DNA from: Thioalkalivibrio sp. K90mix
Lineage (GTDB): Bacteria > Pseudomonadota > Gammaproteobacteria > Ectothiorhodospirales > Ectothiorhodospiraceae
Reading direction: 5' to 3'
NCBI RefSeq assembly: GCF_000025545.1
Contig: NC_013889.1
Location: forward strand, 1,605,501 to 1,669,500
DNA: 64,000 nt
Below are positions 46,638 to 54,904 of the stretch, one piece after another. Made by a program: the position numbers and the translations under genes. The notes below the pieces were generated by a model. It made no database searches. It was given only the letters and a program-made list of their open reading frames with translations, and was not told the origin of the DNA. Each line of letters starts with the position of its first letter. Within the stretch, counting starts at the first letter, position 1.

Positions 46638-47330
46638 TCACGCCCGACATGATGGCGGGCGACCAGGGCGGCGGCGCTCAATGCGGCAGCCGATAATCTG
46701 CTCCACCTCGTCCACGAACCGCTGGTTGCCCGTGAGCTGACCGCGCTGGAGCGCCTCGCGCATCAGCGTCAGCTCCTTCTGCGGGACGCCCTGCTCCACG
46801 AAGCGGGCGTAGCGTGTGCGCCGCTCGGTCTCTTCATCCGCCAAGTCGAGATACGCCGGGTCCAAATCGATCCAGCTCTCCGTCTCGCCCATCCGCTGGC
46901 GGTAGCTGGACCAGATGTACTCCCGGGCGGCCGCCACCATACGCGCCCGCACCGGGTTCAGCTCGATGTAGCGAGCGCAGGCCAGCAGATACGTCTCCGT
47001 CTGCACCGGGCTGGACTTGTAGCGGCCTTCCCACAACGTGCCGGAGCGTCCCTCCAGCCGATTGCGGTACCGCGTGGCCCGCGCCGCCAGCGCCTTCATC
47101 AACCGGCCCATGGCGGCTACTTCCTCACCCGGCCCCAGCAACAGGTGCACATGGTTCGTCATCAGGCAGTACGCATACACTCGAATGTCCAGCGCACTGC
47201 TCAGCTCGCGCAGGTCCTCCAGGTACCGTTCGTAATCCCCATCTTCTGCGAAAACCACCTGCCGATTGTGCCCACGCTGCACCACATGGTGCGGCATATG
47301 CGGCAACACCACTCGCGCCATCCTTGGCAT
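46638..47330 (-). CDS. RAYT-type transposase, copy 1
   Basis: A 230-residue Y1/HUH transposase. It starts MPRMARVVLPHMPHHVVQRGHN, has the metal-binding HUH segment YCLMTNHVHLLLGPGEE and the catalytic tyrosine segment ARYIELNPVRARM. The later WSSYRQRMGETESWIDLDPAYL and ERYARF-like RRTRYARF match the family. These single-strand-handling nucleases act on REP hairpins. It differs from the other three copies mainly in the C-terminal half (AREYIWSSY, DEETERR, PQKELTL). Confidence 0.93.
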   Translation of the reverse strand: MPRMARVVLPHMPHHVVQRGHNRQVVFAEDGDYERYLEDLRELSSALDIRVYAYCLMTNHVHLLLGPGEEVAAMGRLMKALAARATRYRNRLEGRSGTLWEGRYKSSPVQTETYLLACARYIELNPVRARMVAAAREYIWSSYRQRMGETESWIDLDPAYLDLADEETERRTRYARFVEQGVPQKELTLMREALQRGQLTGNQRFVDEVEQIIGCRIERRRPGRPPSCRA

Positions 47331-47472
47331 GCTTTACCTCCCTGCTCACTCACTACGACCGCCACGTCCATACAGCGGAAAATAAATCTGTCCCCGTTTT
47401 CCCCTCGTTCTCCCGTTGGAGATCACCGATCCGACAAAAACGGGGACCGAAAACGGGGACAGATTTATTTTC

Positions 47473-47985
47473 TCACACGCGTCGAGACGGTGGGCGGCCC
47501 GGACGCCGCCGCTCGATGCGGCAGCCGATGATCTGCTCCACCTCGTCCACGAATCGCTGGTTGCCCGTGAGCTGGCCACGCTGCAAGGCCTCGCGCACCA
47601 GTGTCAGCTCCGGCTCCGGAACGCGCTGCTCCACGAAGCGGGCGTATCGCGCGCGCCGCCTGGCCTCGTTGTCGCCCAGATCCAGGTACGCCGGGTCCAG
47701 ATCAATCCACTGCGCTTCATGACCCATACGCTGACGGAAGCTGGACCAGGCATAGTCACAGGGCGCTGGCACGATCCGCCCCCGCACTGGGTGCGACTCG
47801 ATCTACCGCGTCCAGGCAAGCAAATACGTCTCCATCTGCACCGGGCTGGACTTGTAGCGCCCCTCCCACACCTTACCGGACCGCCCCTCTAGCCTATTAC
47901 GATACCGCGTAGCGCGGGCCGCTAACGCCTTCATCAGACGACCCATGGCGGCCACCTCCTCGCCGGGGCCCAGCGACGGATGCAC
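47473..47985 (-). pseudogene. Truncated RAYT, psi copy 1
   Basis: The 5' part is missing up to the GPGEEVAAMGRLMKALAARA segment, so the HUH motif is gone. The piece then reads NRLEGRSGKVWEGRYKSSPV then QMETYLLAWTR, after which TAG replaces the TAC of the expected TRYIELNPVRA. It continues IESHPVRGRIVPAPCDYAWS then SFRQRMGHEAQWIDLDPAYL to the C-terminus. The stop falls exactly at the predicted catalytic tyrosine. The 5' end joins directly to the array repeat. Confidence 0.9.
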
Positions 47986-48011
47986 GCGAAAACGGGGACA
48001 GATTTATTTTC

Positions 48012-48704
48012 TCATGCCCGGCATGATCGCGGGCGGCCGGGGCGGCGGCGCTCAATGCGGCAGCCGATGATCTGCTCCACCTCGTCCACGAAGCGCTGGT
48101 TGCCCGTGAGCTGGCCGCGCTGTAACGCCTCGCGCATCAGTGTCAGCTCCTGCTCCGGCACGCCCTGCTCCACGAACCGGGCGTATCGCGCGCGCCGGTC
48201 GGCTTCGCGGTGCGCCAAGTCCAGGTAGGCCGGATCCAGATCGATCCATTGCTCTTCCTCGCCCATACGCTGACGGTAACTGGACCAGGCGTAGTCACCG
48301 GCCGCTGGCACCATCCTCGCCCGTACCGGGTTGAGCTCGATGTACCGCGTGCAGGCCAGCAGATACGTCTCCGTCTGCACCGGGCTGGACTTGTAGCGGC
48401 CTTCCCACAGCGTACCGGACCGTCCCTCCAGCCGATTGCGGTACCGCGTGGCCCGCGCCGCCAGCGCCTTCATCAACCGGCCCATGGCGGCTACTTCCTC
48501 ACCCGGCCCCAGCAACAGGTGGACGTGGTTCGTCATCAAGCAGTACGCATACACCCGGATGTCCAGCGCACTGCTCAGCTCCCGCAGATCTTCCAGGTAC
48601 CGCTCGTAATCCTCGTCCCCGGCAAACACCACCTGCCGATTATGCCCGCGCTGCACCACATGGTGCGGCATATGCGGCAACACCACTCGCGCCATCCTTG
48701 GCAT
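48012..48704 (-). CDS. RAYT-type transposase, copy 2
   Basis: 230 residues with intact HUH (TNHVHLLL) and catalytic TRYIELNPVRARM. The predicted protein is identical to copy 3. It carries AGDEDYERYL and MVPAAGDYAWSSYRQ, unlike copy 1. Flanked by the array repeat on both sides. Confidence 0.93.
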   Translation of the reverse strand: MPRMARVVLPHMPHHVVQRGHNRQVVFAGDEDYERYLEDLRELSSALDIRVYAYCLMTNHVHLLLGPGEEVAAMGRLMKALAARATRYRNRLEGRSGTLWEGRYKSSPVQTETYLLACTRYIELNPVRARMVPAAGDYAWSSYRQRMGEEEQWIDLDPAYLDLAHREADRRARYARFVEQGVPEQELTLMREALQRGQLTGNQRFVDEVEQIIGCRIERRRPGRPRSCRA

Positions 48705-48935
48705 GCCTTCCCTCCCGAATCATCCGGCCCGCTCCCAGCGGCGAAAGTAAATCTGTCCCCGTTTTCTCCGTCCCCGTTTTCTCCATACCGCTCCTGCTGC
48801 ATCACCGCGGCATCCTTGCGACGGAGAATCAATCTGTCACCGTTTCCGCGTATGCCCGCTCCACAAAAACGGGGACAGATTTATTTTCTCACGCCCGGCG
48901 TGATGACGATCGAAAACGGGGACAGATTTATTTTC

Positions 48936-49448
48936 TCACACGCGTCGAGACGGTGGGCGGCCCGGACGCCGCCGCTCGATGCGGCAGCCGATGATCTGCT
49001 CCACCTCGTCCACGAATCGCTGGTTGCCCGTGAGCTGGCCACGCTGCAAGGCCTCGCGCACCAGTGTCAGCTCCGGCTCCGGAACGCGCTGCTCCACGAA
49101 GCGGGCGTATCGCGCGCGCCGCCTGGCCTCGTTGTCGCCCAGATCCAGGTACGCCGGGTCCAGATCAATCCACTGCGCTTCATGACCCATACGCTGACGG
49201 AAGCTGGACCAGGCATAGTCACAGGGCGCTGGCACGATCCGCCCCCGCACTGGGTGCGACTCGATCTACCGCGTCCAGGCAAGCAAATACGTCTCCATCT
49301 GCACCGGGCTGGACTTGTAGCGCCCCTCCCACACCTTACCGGACCGCCCCTCTAGCCTATTACGATACCGCGTAGCGCGGGCCGCTAACGCCTTCATCAG
49401 ACGACCCATGGCGGCCACCTCCTCGCCGGGGCCCAGCGACGGATGCAC
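48936..49448 (-). pseudogene. Truncated RAYT, psi copy 2
   Basis: Same lesions as psi copy 1 (5' truncation and TAG at the catalytic tyrosine codon), exactly 1463 bases further on, with no difference that I could see. Confidence 0.9.
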
Positions 49449-49474
49449 GCGAAAACGGGGACAGATTTATTTTC

Positions 49475-50167
49475 TCATGCCCGGCATGATCGCGGGCGGC
49501 CGGGGCGGCGGCGCTCAATGCGGCAGCCGATGATCTGCTCCACCTCGTCCACGAAGCGCTGGTTGCCCGTGAGCTGGCCGCGCTGTAACGCCTCGCGCAT
49601 CAGTGTCAGCTCCTGCTCCGGCACGCCCTGCTCCACGAACCGGGCGTATCGCGCGCGCCGGTCGGCTTCGCGGTGCGCCAAGTCCAGGTAGGCCGGATCC
49701 AGATCGATCCATTGCTCTTCCTCGCCCATACGCTGACGGTAACTGGACCAGGCGTAGTCACCGGCCGCTGGCACCATCCTCGCCCGTACCGGGTTGAGCT
49801 CGATGTACCGCGTGCAGGCCAGCAGATACGTCTCCGTCTGCACCGGGCTGGACTTGTAGCGGCCTTCCCACAGCGTACCGGACCGTCCCTCCAGCCGATT
49901 GCGGTACCGCGTGGCCCGCGCCGCCAGCGCCTTCATCAACCGGCCCATGGCGGCTACTTCCTCACCCGGCCCCAGCAACAGGTGGACGTGGTTCGTCATC
50001 AAGCAGTACGCATACACCCGGATGTCCAGCGCACTGCTCAGCTCCCGCAGATCTTCCAGGTACCGCTCGTAATCCTCGTCCCCGGCAAACACCACCTGCC
50101 GATTATGCCCGCGCTGCACCACATGGTGCGGCATATGCGGCAACACCACTCGCGCCATCCTTGGCAT
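49475..50167 (-). CDS. RAYT-type transposase, copy 3
   Basis: Identical in predicted protein to copy 2, offset by 1463 bases, which shows a very recent tandem duplication or an assembly artefact. HUH and tyrosine motifs are intact. Confidence 0.92.
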   Translation of the reverse strand: MPRMARVVLPHMPHHVVQRGHNRQVVFAGDEDYERYLEDLRELSSALDIRVYAYCLMTNHVHLLLGPGEEVAAMGRLMKALAARATRYRNRLEGRSGTLWEGRYKSSPVQTETYLLACTRYIELNPVRARMVPAAGDYAWSSYRQRMGEEEQWIDLDPAYLDLAHREADRRARYARFVEQGVPEQELTLMREALQRGQLTGNQRFVDEVEQIIGCRIERRRPGRPRSCRA

Positions 50168-50398
50168 GCCTTCCCTCCCGAATCATCCGGCCCGCTCCCA
50201 GCGGCGAAAGTAAATCTGTCCCCGTTTTCTCCGTCCCCGTTTTCTCCATACCGCTCCTGCTGCATCACCGCGGCATCCTTGCGACGGAGAATCAATCTGT
50301 CACCGTTTCCGCGTATGCCCGCTCCACAAAAACGGGGACAGATTTATTTTCTCACGCCCGGCGTGATGACGATCGAAAACGGGGACAGATTTATTTTC

Positions 50399-50980
50399 TC
50401 ACACGCGTCGAGACGGTGGGCGGCCCGGACGCCGCCGCTCGATGCGGCAGCCGATGATCTGCTCCACCTCGTCCACGAATCGCTGGTTGCCCGTGAGCTG
50501 GCCACGCTGCAAGGCCTCGCGCACCAGTGTCAGCTCCGGCTCCGGAACGCGCTGCTCCACGAAGCGGGCGTATCGCGCGCGCCGCCTGGCCTCGTTGTCG
50601 CCCAGATCCAGGTACGCCGGGTCCAGATCAATCCACTGCGCTTCATGACCCATACGCTGACGGAAGCTGGACCAGGCATAGTCACAGGGCGCTGGCACGA
50701 TCCGCCCCCGCACTGGGTGCGACTCGATCTACCGCGTCCAGGCAAGCAAATACGTCTCCATCTGCACCGGGCTGGACTTGTAGCGCCCCTCCCACACCTT
50801 ACCGGACCGCCCCTCTAGCCTATTACGATACCGCGTAGCGCGGGCCGCTAACGCCTTCATCAGACGACCCATGGCGGCCACCTCCTCGCCGGGGCCCAGC
50901 GACGGATGCACGGAAAACGGGGACAGATTTATTTTCTCACGCCCGGCGTGATGACGGGCGGCCAGGTCGGCGGCGCTCAA
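50399..50980 (-). pseudogene. Truncated RAYT, psi copy 3
   Basis: Third copy of the same truncated gene. Its 5' flank differs slightly from the other two (GGATGCACGGAAAACGGGG instead of GCACGCGAAAACGGGG), marking where the repeated unit ends. Confidence 0.88.
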
Positions 50981-51629
50981 TGCGGCAGCCGATGATCTGC
51001 TCCACCTCGTCCACGAATCGCTGGTTGCCCGTGAGCTGCCCGCGTTGCAGGGCCTCGCGCACCAGTGTCAGCTCCGGCTCCGGAACGCCCTGCTCCACGA
51101 AGCGGGCATATCGCGCGCGCCGGTCGGGTTCATGGTGCCCCAAGTCCAGGTACGCCGGATCCAGATCGATCCATTGCTCTTCCTCGCCCATACGCTGACG
51201 GAAACTGGACCAGGCGTAGTCACCGGCCGCTGGCACCATGCGCGCCCGCACGGGGTTCAGTTCGATGTACCGCGTGCAAGCGAGCAGGTACGTCTCCGTC
51301 TGCACCGGGCTGGACTTGTAGCGCCCTTCCCACAGTGTACCGGAGCGGCCCTCCAGCCGATTGCGATACCGCGTGGCGCGCGCCGCCAGCGCCTTCATCA
51401 ACCGGCCCATGGCGGCTACTTCCTCACCCGGCCCCAGCAACAGGTGCACATGGTTCGTCATCAGGCAGTACGCATACACTCGAATGTCCAGCGCACTGCT
51501 CAGCTCGCGCAGGTCCTCCAGGTACCGTTCGTAATCCCCATCTTCTGCGAAAACCACCTGCCGATTGTGCCCACGCTGCACCACATGGTGCGGCATATGC
51601 GGCAACACCACTCGCGCCATCCTTGGCAT
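50937..51629 (-). CDS. RAYT-type transposase, copy 4
   Basis: 230 residues with intact HUH and TRYIELNPVRARM. The N-terminal half and upstream flank match copy 1 (FAEDGDYERYL, CTTTACCTCCCTGCTCACTC), but the rest is closer to copies 2 and 3 (PAAGDYAWSSFRQRMGEEEQW). It is therefore a mosaic, made by recombination between copies. Confidence 0.93.
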   Translation of the reverse strand: MPRMARVVLPHMPHHVVQRGHNRQVVFAEDGDYERYLEDLRELSSALDIRVYAYCLMTNHVHLLLGPGEEVAAMGRLMKALAARATRYRNRLEGRSGTLWEGRYKSSPVQTETYLLACTRYIELNPVRARMVPAAGDYAWSSFRQRMGEEEQWIDLDPAYLDLGHHEPDRRARYARFVEQGVPEPELTLVREALQRGQLTGNQRFVDEVEQIIGCRIERRRPGRPSSRRA

Positions 51630-51721
51630 GCTTTACCTCCCTGCTCACTCACTACGACCGCCACGTCCATACAGCGGAAAATAAATCTGTCCCCGTTTTC
51701 CCCTCGTTCTCCCGTTGGAGA

Positions 51722-51898
51722 TCACCGATCCGGGCAGTTGCGCGCGTCATGCCCGTAACCGTTGCAGATCCGGCACCGGCGAATGATCGGGCAGGTCTGT
51801 ATGTTGTGACCGGACTGCCCGCAATGGGAGCAACGCGGTACGTTGGGGCAGTTGCGCGCCGTATGCGCGCCAGAGCCGCAATTGGAACAGGCCATCAT
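51722..51898 (-). CDS. Triple CCHC zinc-knuckle mini-protein
   Basis: A 58-codon gene. It encodes three CX2CX4HX4C knuckles: CSNCGSGAHTARNC, CSHCGQSGHNIQTC and CRICNGYGHDARNC, then PDR and a stop. GGAGG lies 4 bases before the first ATG (51898) and 7 before a second in-frame ATG (51895). Zinc knuckles bind single-stranded nucleic acids in retroviral and eukaryotic proteins and are uncommon in bacteria. It starts 22 bases after the stop of the nuclease gene, so they probably form an operon. The RAYT array begins just after its stop. Confidence 0.78.
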   Translation of the reverse strand: MMACSNCGSGAHTARNCPNVPRCSHCGQSGHNIQTCPIIRRCRICNGYGHDARNCPDR

Positions 51899-51919
51899 TT
51901 ATCCTCCGTAGAATGCGTT

Positions 51920-53077
51920 TCACTCGTTCGGGTCACTGGAATCCGCGCGCACCCCCACGCTCTCCTCCAGGCGCTGTTTCATGCAGCCGATGTCGTCGCC
52001 ATTCTGAGGCACTTTCCAGCCACAGTGCAGGCGGCTTCCGGCATCCACGATGCGTCGGCACAGCGGGCAAAGCTCTTGGCTAGACTGGTCGACGAGGGTG
52101 CGAAGCCAATCGGCATCGTCCATTGAGCGGTATTCGGCGCGCTGAACTTCGACGAGATCCGCAATGCGGTCGCCGTCCGGGTCGATGCTCATCGAAAGGG
52201 CGCCAATGCCGTTGCTGCGGCACATGGCCAGCAACTCGCTCAAACGTGCCTCGTCGTGGAACTGGGCTGCGTCGAACAGCGGGATGATGATGTAGGTGTA
52301 GTTCGAGCGACTGCGGTAGTTGACCGCCTGGCTGATGGCCTGGGAGATCGCGGGGATGTCATTCGTGGCCTTCAGCTCAAAGCTGTACATCACGAACTCG
52401 TCATTGGCCATCTGGCGACGGATACGGAACCCGACGAAATCCGCGTTCTCGAATCGGCCACCCTGGCGGCGACTCTGTACGTGCTCGACCCGGGCAAAGT
52501 CGAACGCCTCCTTGAGCCAGGGCAGCAGCGCGTGGCCAAGCTGGTCTTCGCGCCGGCGGCTGTTGGTACCCGGGTATCGGTATTCCCGCGTTGCGGCGCT
52601 GAAGCGCTGGCTGCGCCCCTGCGCGAAACGATAACTTCGGTTGCCGCATACGGCGTCCTTGAACCCGGAACGAAAGGCGTCCAGGTCGCTGTCGATACCA
52701 TGGCGGTGCATCAGCTCCGCGACACTCGGCATCCGTTGTTTGAGCACTTCATCCAGGCGACCTTCTGGGACGCCCTCGTTGAGTAGCTGCTCGCCCAGTG
52801 CCTTGCCCGCAGCGGCCGGCGGCTCGATCGCCGTGAGGCTCAAGGGGCCGCCCCGGCCGGGGGTTGGCTGCCAGTAGAAACCCATGTCGGCTTGATGCCC
52901 CAGCAACCGCTCCTTGAACGCTGCCCACTGTTCAATGCCCTTCTTTCCGCAAAGGGTGTGTCTCTGGTCGGCGCTCATGGCCGCCAGGCTGGATTTCAGC
53001 AGCCGCGGGGGCTCATTGTTTTGAGCGAAGCGCAGGCATTCGGCCGCGCTGCGTTCCATGGCATCGGGGGCGTTCAT
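51920..53077 (-). CDS. Putative PD-(D/E)xK-type nuclease with C-terminal zinc site
   Basis: About 385 residues from ATG 53077 (MNAPDAMERSAAECLRFAQ). A middle domain has ENADFVGFRIRRQ, then VMYSFELKATNDIPAISQAISQAVNYRSRSNYTYIIIPLFD, which fits the D-(x)n-ExK core and the following helix of restriction-type nucleases. The C-terminus has CPLCRRIVDAGSRLHCGWKV and later DIGCMK, a probable zinc site. I do not recognise a named family. The ATG overlaps the stop of the methyltransferase tail (ATGA), so it was once coupled to it. The frame runs upstream into IS5 sequence, an artefact of insertion. Confidence 0.65.
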   Translation of the reverse strand: MNAPDAMERSAAECLRFAQNNEPPRLLKSSLAAMSADQRHTLCGKKGIEQWAAFKERLLGHQADMGFYWQPTPGRGGPLSLTAIEPPAAAGKALGEQLLNEGVPEGRLDEVLKQRMPSVAELMHRHGIDSDLDAFRSGFKDAVCGNRSYRFAQGRSQRFSAATREYRYPGTNSRRREDQLGHALLPWLKEAFDFARVEHVQSRRQGGRFENADFVGFRIRRQMANDEFVMYSFELKATNDIPAISQAISQAVNYRSRSNYTYIIIPLFDAAQFHDEARLSELLAMCRSNGIGALSMSIDPDGDRIADLVEVQRAEYRSMDDADWLRTLVDQSSQELCPLCRRIVDAGSRLHCGWKVPQNGDDIGCMKQRLEESVGVRADSSDPNE

Positions 53078-53107
53078 GCAGGCTCGTAGACGAAGAAGCG
53101 GTGGTAG
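53074..53107 (-). pseudogene. Severed C-terminal tail of the methyltransferase
   Basis: Reads HRFFVYEPA then stop, and continues exactly the sequence NENPY cut off on the far side of the IS5 element. The target CTAC (GTAG on the plus strand) is duplicated at 53104-53107 and 54308-54311. The stop overlaps the nuclease start. Confidence 0.9.
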
Positions 53108-53196
53108 GGAAACGCTGATCAATGGGCCTGCATCCGGCTCCGTGCCCCGCCGAAGCGTTTTTGGAAGGGCACTGGGGCCATTACGGCCGGCCTGGG

Positions 53197-53230
53197 CCCC
53201 TGTAACCGCCGTTTTTGGCGGTTACAGGGG
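53197..53230. terminator. Long hairpin in the IS5 element
   Basis: A perfect 14-bp stem (CCCCTGTAACCGCC at 53197-53210 with GGCGGTTACAGGGG at 53217-53230) with a T-rich 6-base loop lies just after the transposase stop. Probably a terminator shielding the element from read-through in both directions. Confidence 0.7.
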
Positions 53231-53253
53231 CGATTTCCGGTCCTGCGGACACA

Positions 53254-54219
53254 CTACCCCTGCGGCAGCAGCCCCCATTGTCGCGCACGGTACAGGTTCG
53301 CCAGGGCGAACAGGCTGTGCAGCTGCGCGGTGTTCTTCTTGAGGCCGCGGTAGCGCACCTTGCGATATCCGAACAGGTTCTTCACCACATGGAACGGATG
53401 CTCCACGATCGAACGCAACTGAGCCTTGTGCCGTTCAGCGGCGCGCACCTGATCGCGTTCGGGGCCCTCTGGCATCGCACGTACCGTGCCGCGCTTGCGC
53501 GCGATGTGCGTCTCCGGACGATGGCCTTCCAGTCGCTTCTCCGCACCGATGTAGCCGGCATCGCCATGCAGGCTCGCTTCCTCGCCGTGGAGCAGTTCCG
53601 GCACCTGCGAGACGTCCGAGACATTCGCAGCGGTACCCTTCACGGTATGAACCAGGCCGGTGACGACATCGGCCCCGATATGCGCCTTCATCCCGAAGTA
53701 CCACTGGTTGCCTTTCCTCGCCTGGTGCATCTCTGGATCGCGCGCCTTCTCCCGGTTCTTGGTCGACGGCGGGGCCGCGATCAGGGTGGCGTCCACCACT
53801 GTGCCCTCGCGCAACATCAGTCCCCGCTGCTGCAGATGGGCGTTGATCCGGTCGAAGATCACCTGGGTCAGGTTGTGCTGCTCCAGCAGCCGGCGGAACT
53901 GCAGCAGGGTCGTGGCATCCGGGGCGTCTTCGCGGCTCAGGTCGATCCCGACAAAGCTCCGGATCGCCTGGCTGTCGTACACCGCGTCCTCGATCCCTTC
54001 GTCCGACAGGTTGAAGCACTGCTGGGCCACGTACATCCGCAGCATCCGTTCCAGACCAATCGGCGGACGACCCCGCTTCCCCTTCGGGTAGTGCGGCTCG
54101 ATCGCCTCCACCAGCGCCGCCCAGGGCGTGATCGCATCGATCTCCCCCAGAAAGCGGTCGCGCCGCGTCTGCTTACGCTTGGCGGAATACTCGAGATCGG
54201 AAAAGCTGCGCTGGGACAT
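53254..54219 (-). CDS. IS5-family transposase
   Basis: A 321-residue DDE transposase. N-terminal DUF772-like region: LEAIEPHYPKGKRGRPPIGLERMLRMYVAQQ. Catalytic Asp in GTVVDATLIAAPP, then HTVKGTAANVSD with Asp in LHGDAGYIGAEKR, and Glu in RSIVEHPFHVVKNLFGYRKVRYRGL (H-x3-K-x4-Y region). Length and motifs fit an active IS5-group element. It could act in trans on the MITEs. Confidence 0.95.
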   Translation of the reverse strand: MSQRSFSDLEYSAKRKQTRRDRFLGEIDAITPWAALVEAIEPHYPKGKRGRPPIGLERMLRMYVAQQCFNLSDEGIEDAVYDSQAIRSFVGIDLSREDAPDATTLLQFRRLLEQHNLTQVIFDRINAHLQQRGLMLREGTVVDATLIAAPPSTKNREKARDPEMHQARKGNQWYFGMKAHIGADVVTGLVHTVKGTAANVSDVSQVPELLHGEEASLHGDAGYIGAEKRLEGHRPETHIARKRGTVRAMPEGPERDQVRAAERHKAQLRSIVEHPFHVVKNLFGYRKVRYRGLKKNTAQLHSLFALANLYRARQWGLLPQG

Positions 54220-54307
54220 CGGCCATCACCTCGGGCAGGAAACCTGGCGCCATTATCCCAAACCCGCCAGGTGGGCGGGACCCACGGCGGAATAAATCAG
54301 TGTTTCC

Positions 54308-54904
54308 GTAGGGGTTCTCGTTCACGCGATACGTCCTGGTCAGACGTACCGGCGCGGCATTCGAGAAGTCTTCCTGCACCTTCGCCAAGGGATGGCCCGC
54401 CTTGTTGATCTCCCAGTGGTGCTCGCCATCGAACTGGTGTTCACGCGCGCGGATGCGCGGCTTGGGGATGGATACCCACTTCAACCCCACGCGCGGGATG
54501 TGCAGCGCCATAGGCCAGCGCGTAGCGGCATCGGGCAGCGAGATAACCACACCCTTGCGGGCCACTCGAGCCATTTCCGCGAAGATGGCCAGACTCTTTT
54601 CGTAGGGCACGTGCTCCAGCATCTGAAAAGCGCAGACGACGTCGAACGCATCATCTTCAAAGGGCATGGCATCTGCCGGGGCCACGTGGTCGGGCTCAAG
54701 CTCTGGGTCCAGGTCCAGCGCTTCGACGTGAACCCCCATCACCCCAGCCGTTGCTTTGAACAGCCCCGGACCGGGCCCAACTTCCAGCACACGCTCCGGA
54801 TTCAGCTTGATCACTTCGTCCAACTGGTGCCACATGCTGGCCCATCGGCGCTTGTGTACGTACTTGCCAAACTCGTAGTGCGACTTGTCAACTTGTTTTT
54901 GCAT
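54308..54904 (-). pseudogene. SAM-dependent methyltransferase, 3' end split off by IS5
   Basis: About 200 residues of a class I methyltransferase: VLEVGPGPGLFKATAGVMG (motif I), VEALDLDPELEPD, ADAMPFEDDAFDVVCAFQMLEHVPYEKSL and VVISLPDAATRW. It runs to NENPY, where the IS5 element enters; the final nine residues are on the other side. The truncated frame reads on into IS5 DNA for about 43 codons. It overlaps the wzx stop by 17 bases, so it was part of the polysaccharide cluster, perhaps methylating a sugar. The lost tail is short, so residual activity is possible. Confidence 0.9.

Larger units (their letters stand above)
46617..51700 (-). repeat. RAYT tandem array with AAATAAATCTGTCCCCGTTTT repeats
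   Basis: Seven gene copies in one direction: RAYT1, psi1, RAYT2, psi2, RAYT3, psi3, RAYT4. Most are bordered by a short repeat (CGGGGACAGATTTATTTTCTC or its complement), found at about 46617, 47389, 47450, 47990, 48748, 48866, 48913, 49453, 50211, 50329, 50376, 50914 and 51679. The marker CGAAAACGGGG occurs at 47448, 48911 and 50374, exactly 1463 bases apart, so psi plus RAYT plus spacer is the amplified unit. RAYT1 and RAYT4 share their 5' half and upstream flank. Confidence 0.93.
53108..54307 (-). mobile_element. IS5-family insertion sequence (1200 bp)
   Basis: Ends GGAAACGCTGATCAAT and GGAAACACTGATTTAT (in inverted orientation), with the 4-bp target duplication GTAG. It carries one intact DDE transposase. 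Its ends match those of the three MITEs in this window. Confidence 0.94.

Noticed and set aside
48210-50818. Identical 381-codon plus-strand ORFs opposite the RAYT genes
   Set aside because: They are copied only because the RAYT unit is duplicated. They are antisense without a start signal or family.
46617-51700. Possible CRISPR-like meaning of the CGGGGACAGATTTATTT repeats
   Set aside because: The spacing is irregular (tens to hundreds of bases), both orientations occur, and the sequences between them are RAYT genes.
53078-53122. Upstream extension MISVSLPPLLRLRAC of the nuclease gene
   Set aside because: It is encoded by the IS5 end and the methyltransferase tail in another frame. The ATG at 53077 with ATGA overlap is the natural start.
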